12,397 nt of DNA from contig JBFXGJ010000050.1 in assembly GCA_050178135.1 (NCBI GenBank), positions 1-12,397 of the forward strand, in the 5' to 3' direction. The first letter of the stretch is position 1; the number at the start of each line of letters is the position of its first letter. A model generated the notes under the pieces. That model worked only from the letters and a program-made list of their open reading frames with translations, had not been told where the DNA came from and searched no databases. This stretch comes from UBA288 sp050178135 (GTDB lineage Archaea; Halobacteriota; Methanomicrobia; Methanomicrobiales; Methanospirillaceae). Of the stretch, positions 5,254-11,767 are shown one piece after another. The position numbers and the translations under genes are program-made.

Positions 5254-8200
5254 TCACCCGACGACGCTGACCGACCGTCCGCCGGTACTCCTTGCGGCGC
5301 CGGTGACGGTCACGTTGGTGCTCATCGACGACCAGCCGTACGCGTTCCGGACAGTGAGCGTCACCGCGTACTCGCCGGGCTGGCGGAAGACGACGGACGG
5401 GCTCTTCATCGTCGTCCAGGCGAGCCCGCCGAAGTCCCAGCGCCAGGAGGTGGGGGTGCCGGTGGACGCGTCGGTGAACTTGACGTAGAGCGGTGCCGGG
5501 CCGGAGGTGCGGCTGAGGGTGAAGTTCGCGACTGGCACCCGGGGATCGCCGTCGACCGTGACATACGCCGGCTTCGAGACGGTCGCCTGCCCGAGCGGCG
5601 TCCAGACGGTCAGGTTCACGGTGTAGGCTCCGGTGCGCTCGTAGACGTGCACGGGGTCACGATCGGTGGAGGTGGAGCCGTCACCGAACTGCCACCACCG
5701 GTGGTTCGGCGCAGGGCTGGAGGTATCGGTGAACCGGACGGCGAGCGGTGCCGACCCGGTGGTGGTGTTCGTCGTGAAGTTCGCCACCGGCGTCGGTGCC
5801 GGCGTAACGGGCTCGGTGACGTGGATGACATGGTACTCGGTCTTCGTGGACGCCTGCCCTGACCAGTCGGTGACCGCCAGGGAGACGGTGTAGAGCCCGG
5901 AACGGTTGTACACATGCGCCGGGTTCTCTTCGTTCGAGGTACCGCCGTCACCGAAGTCCCAGGACCACTCCTTGGCGTTCGGGGTATAGTCCAGGAAACG
6001 GACGGTGTGTGGCGCCGGGCCGGACTGGGGGTACGCGGCGAACGAGGGAGAGGGGCCAGCGGTGGGAGGGGGCGCTCCGAGCACGCTGACCTGGTCCACC
6101 CATCCCGCGTCCTTGCCCCCCACCGTGTTGTCATCCTTGCTGTACCGCCAGGTGACTGTGTGCGGGCCCGCCGTGAGTGCGAGCTCCCGCCGTGCCCAGT
6201 CGACTTCGCCGGAGATCGTGCCGGCAGGGCTCCCGTCCACCAGGACGGAGAGGAAGTCGTAATTCGTTTCGCTGGAGACCCTCCACCAGAACGAGAGCGT
6301 GGCGGGTCCGGTGACGACGGTCGAGAGGTTCGATGAGGCCCGATCGCCGATCGCGCCCGACCGTGCCGCGTCCTCGCCGTCGTGCGTCGTCTCGAGGTCG
6401 ATGTTCCACGGGATCAGGCGGTCCATCGACCAGGTGAGGGCCGGGGCGTCGACTGCCTCGCCGATCGCGGATGGGTCCATGACCGTGATCTGCCGGGAGA
6501 CCGGCCCCGACGCGTACCCGGTCGCATTCCGGACGATGAGGGTGGCCGTGTAGGTGCCGGCGGCGGCGTAGGTATGGGACGGGTGCTGCTCGGACGAGGT
6601 CCCGCCGTCGCCGAACGTCCACTCCCAGGAGGATGGGAACCCGGGGGAGGTGTCACGGAACCGGACGGTGAACGGCGCCGTCCCCGAGAGGAAGCTGGGG
6701 TCGAAGGCGGCGGCGAGGGCCGGCGGGGGACCGATCGCGACCTGGTCGAGCCACCCCGCCCCACCCGGCTGTGCCATGTACGATTCAAGGTACAACCAGC
6801 TGAGCGTGTGCTGGCCGGGCGAGACGAGGAGTTCGGTCCGGTTCCAGCCGGCCGTCCTGGGGATGCGGACCACCTGGTTATCATCGAGGTACAGGTAGAC
6901 CCCGGTGTATACCGGGTCCGAGACCTTCCACCAGAACGAGACGGTCGCGGGCCCGGTGATGACGGCGGAGAGGTTCGCGGGTCCGTCATGCCGGACGGCG
7001 GCGCGAACCGCGTCCTCGCCGTCGTGCGTCACCGTGTGGTCGACGACCCACTGGTCGTCCGCAGTCGATGACCAGGTGAGGGTCGGGGCGTCGACCGCCT
7101 CGCCGAGCGTGGCAGGGTCCGCGACCGTGATCTGCCGGGAGACCGGCCCCGACGCGTGCCCGGTTGCGTTCCTGACGACGAGGGTGGCCGTGTAGGTGCC
7201 GATGGCGGCGTAGGTATGGGACGGGTGCTGCTCGGACGAGGATTCGCCGTCGCCGAAGGCCCACTCCCACGCCGTGGGCGACCCGGTCGAGGTGTCGTTG
7301 AACTGGACCCGGAGCGAGGAATAGCCGAAGGTGGGTGTCGCGACGAAGCCGGCGGAGAGGGACGGGTCGTAGGGGATGGCGAGCGCACGTGACCTCCCGA
7401 TCCCCGCGGGGGTATCGCTGTACTGGGGCGTATCCAGGGGGTTTCTGTTCAGGTACGAGTAGGCGAACGCCTCCTGCATGGAGACCGTCCCGTCGCCGTT
7501 TCCGTCGGCGTCCACCGCGTTCCCGCCCAGGTCACGACCCGCGACGGCGGAGATCCAGGTCTTGCTGAAGTAGTCCGCGTACGACGAGTGGTAGGCATCG
7601 GCAGCGGTGGCGATGACCCGCTCCTGGCCGGGAAGGCCGGGGACGAGGTCGTCGATGAACCCGCCGCTGTAGCACTGCTCCATCGTGACGAGGATAGGAA
7701 CGGCCGATCCGATCCGGCGGAGCTCGGTGGCCAGCTCGTCGTCGGTGATCGTCTCATCCCAGCCCCAGAGGTTCAGCAGGACGGCCGTGCCCTGCTGCGG
7801 GCTGTGCTGCGGGCCGCCGTGGTCGGTCGTGAAGATGAAGAGCTGGTCGCCGGCGCCGAGCGTGGTCCCGAGGTGGGCGAAGACCGTCGCGATATTCGCC
7901 TTCGTCGCGGAGTACTGGACGTCCGTGTCGCCGTCGCCGTCCAGGTCGGGATTGGACGAGACCAACGTCCCATCGTTCCGGCGCTGGTCGAGTGCCGGGT
8001 CGGTGCCGTCGGACATCAGGACAACGACGTGGTCATCCGCATAGCCGTAGTCGCGGACGAGGGTCGTGTACATGAACGCGATGTCGCTGTAGTAGCGCTC
8101 CCAGTTGTTGTACGCGTTCGCGCCCCCGCTGATCAGGACGGCGTAGCTGTGACCGGGGTCGGTGTGCGGGGGGAGGGCGCCCCGTACTGCACGGGTTGCC

Positions 8201-8823
8201 GGCCGACGCACCGTGGCAGTGCTCGCGGTGCCGGTGCCGGCAAGCATGGTCCACGAGGCGAGCTCCTCGGGGGGACCGAGCGCCTCCTTCACGTAGACGT
8301 CGCCGCCCATGGAGACATGGACATACCGGCAGGGATGGGCCCAGCCCGCCATCGGTCGGTCGTCGATGAAGAAGAGCCAGCCCTCGTGTTCGGGCAGAAC
8401 GATGTCGCCGTACCAGGTCTCGACCGTGGTGCGGGCAGGGACCGGTTCGGGGCGGACGTAGACCCAGCGCTCCTCGGTCGAACCGTCCAGCACCCGGGAG
8501 ATGACCAGGCCCGAGGCATCGTCCCGGGAAAGGTCCGAACCGGCGCCCGCGGCAGGCGCGACGAGGCAGAGGCAGAGGATGGCGAGGAGGAGCCAGGCGC
8601 ACCGGGGGTGCGGCGGCGCCCATCCCGCTTCCCGGCCCCGGCAGGATCGTGTTCGCCCAGGTGATGCCGTGCACGCGCGACCTGCATCCCGACTGGTTGG
8701 TGGGAGTGGGACTCCCCTTCTCTCCCGTACCTGCTCGTGTGGCACAATTACCGTGTCGAAGGCGGAGGGAATAAAAACATGCGATCGTCCTGACTTTCCC
8801 TCGGGGTGACCGTGCGGAATCAC
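5254..8823 (-). CDS. Secreted legumain-like C13 peptidase with five PKD and two jelly-roll-like domains
   Basis: The 1189-residue frame (numbered from the GTG at 8823) has a hydrophobic signal core at 76-93, then a Cys peptidase domain of clan CD, family C13, at about 225-485: GHSYAVLISGG, the catalytic His335 in TDHGG and Cys384 in EQCYSGGF. An EF-hand-type calcium loop (D440, N442, D444, G445, E451) and an Asp ladder (293-301) suggest calcium binding. Then come PKD (488-567), a beta-sandwich with GPATVSFWWKVS and GWLDQVAIG (576-698), PKD (702-781), a second such sandwich (788-915), and three PKD (about 927-1170). Likely role: an extracellular, calcium-dependent Asn/Asp-specific protease or ligase, judged from the family. 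The GTG at 8823 has GAGG eight bases upstream and the frame is long, but a 75-residue n-region is odd and codons before 8623 look non-coding; GTG 8745 is the only other in-frame choice. An ATG at 8623 would give an ideal signal peptide after a one-base shift (see findings). Confidence 0.85.
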   Translation of the reverse strand: MIPHGHPEGKSGRSHVFIPSAFDTVIVPHEQVRERRGVPLPPTSRDAGRACTASPGRTRSCRGREAGWAPPHPRCAWLLLAILCLCLVAPAAGAGSDLSRDDASGLVISRVLDGSTEERWVYVRPEPVPARTTVETWYGDIVLPEHEGWLFFIDDRPMAGWAHPCRYVHVSMGGDVYVKEALGPPEELASWTMLAGTGTASTATVRRPATRAVRGALPPHTDPGHSYAVLISGGANAYNNWERYYSDIAFMYTTLVRDYGYADDHVVVLMSDGTDPALDQRRNDGTLVSSNPDLDGDGDTDVQYSATKANIATVFAHLGTTLGAGDQLFIFTTDHGGPQHSPQQGTAVLLNLWGWDETITDDELATELRRIGSAVPILVTMEQCYSGGFIDDLVPGLPGQERVIATAADAYHSSYADYFSKTWISAVAGRDLGGNAVDADGNGDGTVSMQEAFAYSYLNRNPLDTPQYSDTPAGIGRSRALAIPYDPSLSAGFVATPTFGYSSLRVQFNDTSTGSPTAWEWAFGDGESSSEQHPSHTYAAIGTYTATLVVRNATGHASGPVSRQITVADPATLGEAVDAPTLTWSSTADDQWVVDHTVTHDGEDAVRAAVRHDGPANLSAVITGPATVSFWWKVSDPVYTGVYLYLDDNQVVRIPRTAGWNRTELLVSPGQHTLSWLYLESYMAQPGGAGWLDQVAIGPPPALAAAFDPSFLSGTAPFTVRFRDTSPGFPSSWEWTFGDGGTSSEQHPSHTYAAAGTYTATLIVRNATGYASGPVSRQITVMDPSAIGEAVDAPALTWSMDRLIPWNIDLETTHDGEDAARSGAIGDRASSNLSTVVTGPATLSFWWRVSSETNYDFLSVLVDGSPAGTISGEVDWARRELALTAGPHTVTWRYSKDDNTVGGKDAGWVDQVSVLGAPPPTAGPSPSFAAYPQSGPAPHTVRFLDYTPNAKEWSWDFGDGGTSNEENPAHVYNRSGLYTVSLAVTDWSGQASTKTEYHVIHVTEPVTPAPTPVANFTTNTTTGSAPLAVRFTDTSSPAPNHRWWQFGDGSTSTDRDPVHVYERTGAYTVNLTVWTPLGQATVSKPAYVTVDGDPRVPVANFTLSRTSGPAPLYVKFTDASTGTPTSWRWDFGGLAWTTMKSPSVVFRQPGEYAVTLTVRNAYGWSSMSTNVTVTGAARSTGGRSVSVVG
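5304..6030 (-). repeat. PKD-triplet cassette, copy B
   Basis: This is the C-terminal three-PKD block of the C13 peptidase gene. The same end words as in copies A and C are again 720 bases apart. Over the first 200 bases or so it is almost identical to copy C. Confidence 0.85.
6079..6720 (-). repeat. PKD plus jelly-roll-like unit, copy 2 (intragenic)
   Basis: This is the second copy of a tandem 214-codon unit inside the C13 gene (residues 702-915). Matching landmarks, WEWxFGDG and SGPVSRQITV, are exactly 214 residues (642 bases) after those of copy 1. The PKD part is nearly identical in DNA; the sandwich part has diverged. Confidence 0.8.
6724..7362 (-). repeat. PKD plus jelly-roll-like unit, copy 1 (intragenic)
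   Basis: This is the first copy of the tandem unit, residues 488-700, directly after the peptidase domain. Its sandwich contains GPATVSFWWKVS and GWLDQVAIG, a pattern widespread in secreted bacterial and archaeal proteins. Confidence 0.8.
8768..8780 (-). promoter_or_regulatory. Candidate TATA box within the 5' part of the C13 frame
   Basis: The minus strand reads TTTTTATTCC in an AT-rich patch. A start site about 25 bases downstream would fall near 8747, next to the in-frame GTG at 8745 and downstream of the GTG at 8823. It therefore speaks against the longest form. Confidence 0.35.
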
Positions 8824-8831
8824 GGTTTTTT
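8809..8831. promoter_or_regulatory. Hairpin covering the GTG start of the C13 frame
   Basis: On the plus strand ACCGTG, loop CGGAAT and CACGGT form a 6-bp stem followed by T5. On the mRNA strand the same inverted repeat contains the GTG at 8823 and follows the GAGG motif. It could hide that start or end antisense transcription. Confidence 0.35.
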
Positions 8832-8862
8832 CCTCGTGGAGGAACCCGAAAGAGGGCCTGTG

Positions 8863-8869
8863 AAAAAAA
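8863..8869 (-). terminator. T7 terminator of the short PKD gene
   Basis: Seven T on the minus strand about 20 bases after the TAG stop of the 310-residue PKD gene. It separates this gene from the C13 gene. Confidence 0.6.
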
Positions 8870-8888
8870 TAGCGGAGAGAGGGGGAAC

Positions 8889-9821
8889 CTAGCCGACGAC
8901 GCTCACCGCCCGCCCGCCGGTACTCCTTGCAGCGCCGGTGACGGTCACGTTGGTGCTCATCGACGACCAGCCGTACGCGTTCCGGACGGTGAGCGTGACC
9001 GGGTACTCGCCGGGCTGGCGGAAGACGACGGACGGGCTCTTCATCGTCGTCCAGGCGAGCCCGCCGAAGTCCCAGCGCCAGGAGGTGGGATTGCCGGTGG
9101 AGGCGTCGGTGAACCTGACGTAGAGCGGCGCCGGGCCGGACGTCCGGCTGAGCGTGAAGTTCGCCTCCGGCACCCTCGGGTCACCGTCGAGGATGATGTA
9201 TGCCGGCTTCGAGACGGTCGCCTGCCCGAGCGACGTCCAGACGGTCAGGTTCACGGTGTAGGCTCCCGTCCGCTCGTAGGTGTGCACGGGGTCACGATCG
9301 GTCGAGCTCGCCCCGTCGCCGAACTGCCACCACCAGTGGTACGGCGCCTTGCCTGAGGCGTCGGTGAACTGGATGGCGAGGGGTGCCTGCCCGGTGGTGG
9401 TGTTCGCGGAGAAGTTCGCCACCGGCGTCGGTGCCGGCGTGACGGGCTCGGTGACGCGGATGCAATGGTACTCCGTCCTCGTGGACGTCTGCCCCGCCCA
9501 GTTGGTGACCGTCAGGGAGACGGTGTAGAGCCCGGTCCTGTTGTAGATGTGCGTCGGGTACTGGAGGGTGGAGGTGCCGCCGTCACCGAAGTCCCAGGTC
9601 CACTCCTTCGCATTCTGGGTGTAGTCCAGGAACAGGACGGTGTGGGGTGCCGGACCGGACTGGGGGAACATAGCGAAGGAAGGCAAGGGGTCGGTGGTGG
9701 GGGTGGGTGTAGGTGTAAATGTGATTGTCTGCGTGTGATAACTGATGGCGGATACCGTCGATGCAATGCAGAGCAGGGCAAGCAGGAGAATACCGGTGGA
9801 AAGAAGGCGTGTGCGCTTCAT
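8889..9821 (-). CDS. Secreted three-PKD surface protein
   Basis: The 310-residue product has a Sec signal peptide (MKRTRLL, then a hydrophobic core, cleavage likely after TVSA, residue 25), a short Thr/Pro stretch (35-45), and three PKD domains: about 47-125 with WTWDFGDGGTST, 132-210 with WWQFGDGASS, and 215-293 with WRWDFGGLAW in place of WDFGDG. It ends TGAARSTGGRAVSVVG, almost the same as the C13 protein. PKD domains are extracellular beta-sandwiches used in adhesion or as spacers; nothing else is encoded, so this looks like a bare PKD scaffold or a paralogue that lost its head domain. The first PKD shares STLQYPTH with the NHL-PKD protein, while the last matches the C13 protein best, so it is a mosaic. 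The ATG at 9821 has no good Shine-Dalgarno. No C-terminal anchor is visible. Confidence 0.9.
   Translation of the reverse strand: MKRTRLLSTGILLLALLCIASTVSAISYHTQTITFTPTPTPTTDPLPSFAMFPQSGPAPHTVLFLDYTQNAKEWTWDFGDGGTSTLQYPTHIYNRTGLYTVSLTVTNWAGQTSTRTEYHCIRVTEPVTPAPTPVANFSANTTTGQAPLAIQFTDASGKAPYHWWWQFGDGASSTDRDPVHTYERTGAYTVNLTVWTSLGQATVSKPAYIILDGDPRVPEANFTLSRTSGPAPLYVRFTDASTGNPTSWRWDFGGLAWTTMKSPSVVFRQPGEYPVTLTVRNAYGWSSMSTNVTVTGAARSTGGRAVSVVG
8939..9665 (-). repeat. PKD-triplet cassette, copy C
   Basis: This is the three-PKD block that makes up nearly all of the mature 310-residue protein. The end words shared with copies A and B are 720 bases apart. Confidence 0.85.
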
Positions 9822-10050
9822 GATATGTTCTTTTCTCTATCATGGCAGTTCTTAATGACATCGAAGGTATCTGCTGAAAGCGATCCCTATGGTCAGCGGC
9901 GGGAGACGAGAGGGGCCAGGGTGCAGGCCCAAACAGGGTCCCGTGCTCCTCGTTAACACCGGGTGACGGGATGAGATCGCTGGCGTTCGTCCCTCACGGC
10001 GAACCGGTCATGGGCCCCGCTCGCTGGCACCGGTGCGGTCCAGCCCGTCC

Positions 10051-10064
10051 TGGAAAAGAAGAGA
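10051..10064 (-). terminator. Pyrimidine-rich terminator after the response regulator
   Basis: On the minus strand ATCTCTTCTTTTCC lies about 40 bases after the stop codon. The run is interrupted, so confidence is modest. The rest of 9822-10101 holds only the weak promoter region of the PKD gene. Confidence 0.35.
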
Positions 10065-10101
10065 TGCTCACCCCCCGCCACGCCGGGCGAAAGGCGCCGT
10101 C

Positions 10102-10902
10102 TCAGAACGTTCCCGTGGACCGGAAGCGGAGGAACCGCTGGTCCGGTGCCAGGTGGAAGAGGGTGAGGACCATGCCGGCGGGTTGTCCGTCCTCGTCCAG
10201 GAGAGGGCCGGCGTTCCCGACGACCGGCCGTTTGACGTGGTCGTTCGCGTAGAGCACCGTGTTCGCCGGGAACCGCCAGGTCCGCCCGGTCCGCAGCACC
10301 GCCTCGAACGGGTCCTCGAGCACCTGCGCCCCGGAGGCGTCCGTCAGCCGGAGGACCTCGCGCAGGTGGATGGACGCCCCCTCGGGGCAGTCGATCCCGA
10401 GCAGGGCCCGGGCGCCGGCGTTCGCGAAGGTGATGATCCCCTGGGCGTCGGTGGCGATGATCCCGCCGGGGACGTGCGTGAGCACCTCGCGGAACCGGGC
10501 CTCGCGGGCCTGGACCTGGTGGATGAACCGGTACTTCGCGAGGGCGAGGCGGATCGCGATCCGGAGGTCGTCGTCCGAGAAGGGCTTCGAGACGAACTCG
10601 GCGCCGGGGACCGTGTTCACCCGGTCGATCGTCCGTTCGTCGGTCGCCCCGGAGACGAAGACGGTCGGGATCCGGAACCGGTCCATGATCTCGAGCGAGG
10701 TGTCGACGCCGTCGAGCCCGCCCTCGATCAGGATGTCCATGATCATCAGGTGCGGCCAGGCCTCGGGGAGGTGCTTGATCGCCTCCTCGCCCGAGGTGAA
10801 CTGCGAGACCACCTCGTACCCGAGCCCGGTGAGGCGCACTTTCAGGATCCGCGAGAAGATCGCGTCGTCCTCCACCACCGAGATCTTCACCGGCTGAGAC
10901 AT
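10102..10902 (-). CDS. REC-PAS response regulator
   Basis: The 266-residue protein has a receiver domain at about 5-122: acidic pocket E11/D12/D13, phospho-acceptor D56 in LMIMDIL, S84 in VFVSG and K106 in SKPF. A short helix (123-137, YRFIHQVQAREARFREVL) links it to a PAS domain (about 137-250) with VPGGIIATDAQGIITFANAGARALLG. No DNA-binding, kinase or GGDEF output is present. Such REC-PAS proteins are numerous in Methanomicrobiales and are thought to pass or tune signals between His kinases; that is family knowledge, and the partner is not in the window. The PAS has no residue that reveals a cofactor. The ATG at 10902 has GGAGG four bases upstream. It is single, on the same strand as the PKD genes but 280 bases away with a terminator-like tract between, so co-transcription is not expected. 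Confidence 0.9.
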   Translation of the reverse strand: MSQPVKISVVEDDAIFSRILKVRLTGLGYEVVSQFTSGEEAIKHLPEAWPHLMIMDILIEGGLDGVDTSLEIMDRFRIPTVFVSGATDERTIDRVNTVPGAEFVSKPFSDDDLRIAIRLALAKYRFIHQVQAREARFREVLTHVPGGIIATDAQGIITFANAGARALLGIDCPEGASIHLREVLRLTDASGAQVLEDPFEAVLRTGRTWRFPANTVLYANDHVKRPVVGNAGPLLDEDGQPAGMVLTLFHLAPDQRFLRFRSTGTF

Positions 10903-10906
10903 GCGA

Positions 10907-10911
10907 CCTCC
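10907..10911 (-). promoter_or_regulatory. Shine-Dalgarno of the response regulator
   Basis: GGAGG on the minus strand lies four bases from the ATG at 10902, which settles the start. A weak TATA-like CTTAAG near 11031-11037 could be the promoter with a long leader. Confidence 0.6.
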
Positions 10912-11418
10912 CCCGCCAGCCCGTCCGCCGGCAATCCTATCGGCGTGAACGGCTCTGTTGCCGTCCGTGCGCCGTCCGTCCCGTTCGGCACCGACCCCAG
11001 CTCCATGAGCAGGTGTGGGGCCGGGGGAGACTTAAGAAGGGCGGTTCGACCTCGGGAGGGGACGGTGGTGTGGGTACCGTCCCGACTGCGTCGTTCCCTC
11101 CGGGGCGATGGCGAGAATGGACCGGCGGCGGGGGTTCGCTGGATGGCCGGCTCGTCGAAGAGGACCGCCATCGTCGAGACCGCCACCCTCCACGACCCGG
11201 TTCGCCACCGTGGAACCGATGGCCGGCGATCCGGATCGGTTGGCGAGCATGGCCACCGATCCCCCCCGTTGACAGAGTGCCGTATGTCTGGCTGACAACC
11301 TGCTGAAACACCTACTGAAAGAGAAAAGAACGTCATTAAGGTGAGGAAATCAGGAACAAAGCAGAATGTAGGGAGATCGCGATCGTGAGTTACAGCACGC
11401 CGGATCACACACACACGC
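10912..11418. other. Long stretch without a supported gene
   Basis: About 500 bases between the response regulator and the hairpin cluster. Open frames exist on both strands (for example minus 11414-10887), but their products are Arg/Pro/Ser-rich, match no family I know, and overlap the response regulator start. Notable small items are a GATCGCGATC palindrome (about 11373-11384), an ACACAC microsatellite (11407-11416) and a purine-rich AT patch (11312-11350). I see no tRNA or rRNA. Confidence 0.5.
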
Positions 11419-11472
11419 GGGGTCTCCCACGGAGAGAGTGGCAGACCACGGACCCCTCAGGCTGTGAACCTG
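11419..11472 (+). other. Cluster of overlapping hairpins, possible structured RNA
   Basis: GGGGTC (11419-11424) pairs with GACCCC (11451-11456). Inside, GTCT-C-CCAC (11422-11430) pairs with GTGG-C-AGAC (11438-11446) around GGAGAGA, and competes with GTGG-CAGA-CCAC (11438-11449). CAGG (11458-11461) and CCTG (11469-11472) form another hairpin. Mutually exclusive stems recall a switch or a small RNA, but chance cannot be excluded in GC-rich DNA. Confidence 0.25.
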
Positions 11473-11484
11473 GCGCTGCTGTAA

Positions 11485-11767
11485 GATCATGTACTGATCT
11501 CATCACGTAGTGTTCTAAATCCGGATTGGTGCCCTATACGGTCGTTTCTGAAGTTACAGCAGGTGTTACAGCAGGGGGTTCAGCAGGCGTTCTGCAAGGG
11601 GAGTGCTGATACGAAATCGATCCGGTTGGGGCATGGCTGGACGACCGGGTGCCGGCAGATCGATCGGGTGGTGCGGGGACTTCGAGAGGTTGGCGATGGC
11701 CTGGCGGACCGTGCCCGGGTGTTCTTCGCCGCGCTGTCTCCCATCTATGATCCAGGGCGAATGCTGT
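11485..11767. other. CRISPR-adjacent open stretch, possible gene remnant
   Basis: A plus-strand frame is open from just after a TAA (11482-11484) into the CRISPR array and encodes CRQIDRVVRGLREV then GDGLADRARVFFAALSPIYD, which looks like a helical protein. It has no ATG or ribosome binding site of its own. The minus strand also has an open frame (11787-11566) with GTVRQAIANLSKSPHHPIDL and strongly GC-biased third positions. I recognise neither. One may be the remains of a gene cut by the array, or this may be the distal flank of the locus. Confidence 0.25.
11553..11587. repeat. Short direct repeats of TTACAGCAGG
   Basis: GTTACAGCAGG occurs at 11553-11563 and 11565-11575, with a degenerate TTCAGCAGG at 11579-11587, a spacing of about 12 bases. 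A related GTTACAGCAC lies near 11386-11395. They could be protein-binding iterons or simple slippage. Confidence 0.55.

Noticed and set aside
7588..8664. Plus-strand open frame opposite the C13 peptidase domain
   Set aside because: Same shadow pattern; the catalytic domain on the minus strand explains the region.
8809..8831. Intrinsic terminator for a plus-strand gene
   Set aside because: No supported plus-strand gene lies upstream; kept only as a hairpin over the C13 start region.
10033..11295. Long plus-strand open frame opposite the response regulator
   Set aside because: It is the mirror of a GC-rich gene; its product is Arg/Gly/Val/Asp-rich without family motifs, while the minus strand encodes a clear REC-PAS protein.
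10887..11414. Minus-strand open frame overlapping the response regulator start
   Set aside because: It would overlap the Shine-Dalgarno and the first codons of a solid gene, and its composition looks non-coding.
11440..11540. tRNA-like segment with GTTCTAAATCC
   Set aside because: No T-stem or acceptor pairing can be built around it, and no cloverleaf forms.
11719..11747. Possible degenerate CRISPR repeat left of the array (GTTCTTCGCCGCG)
   Set aside because: Only the first half resembles the repeat and the spacing to repeat 1 would be 20 nt, out of register with the 32-nt spacers.
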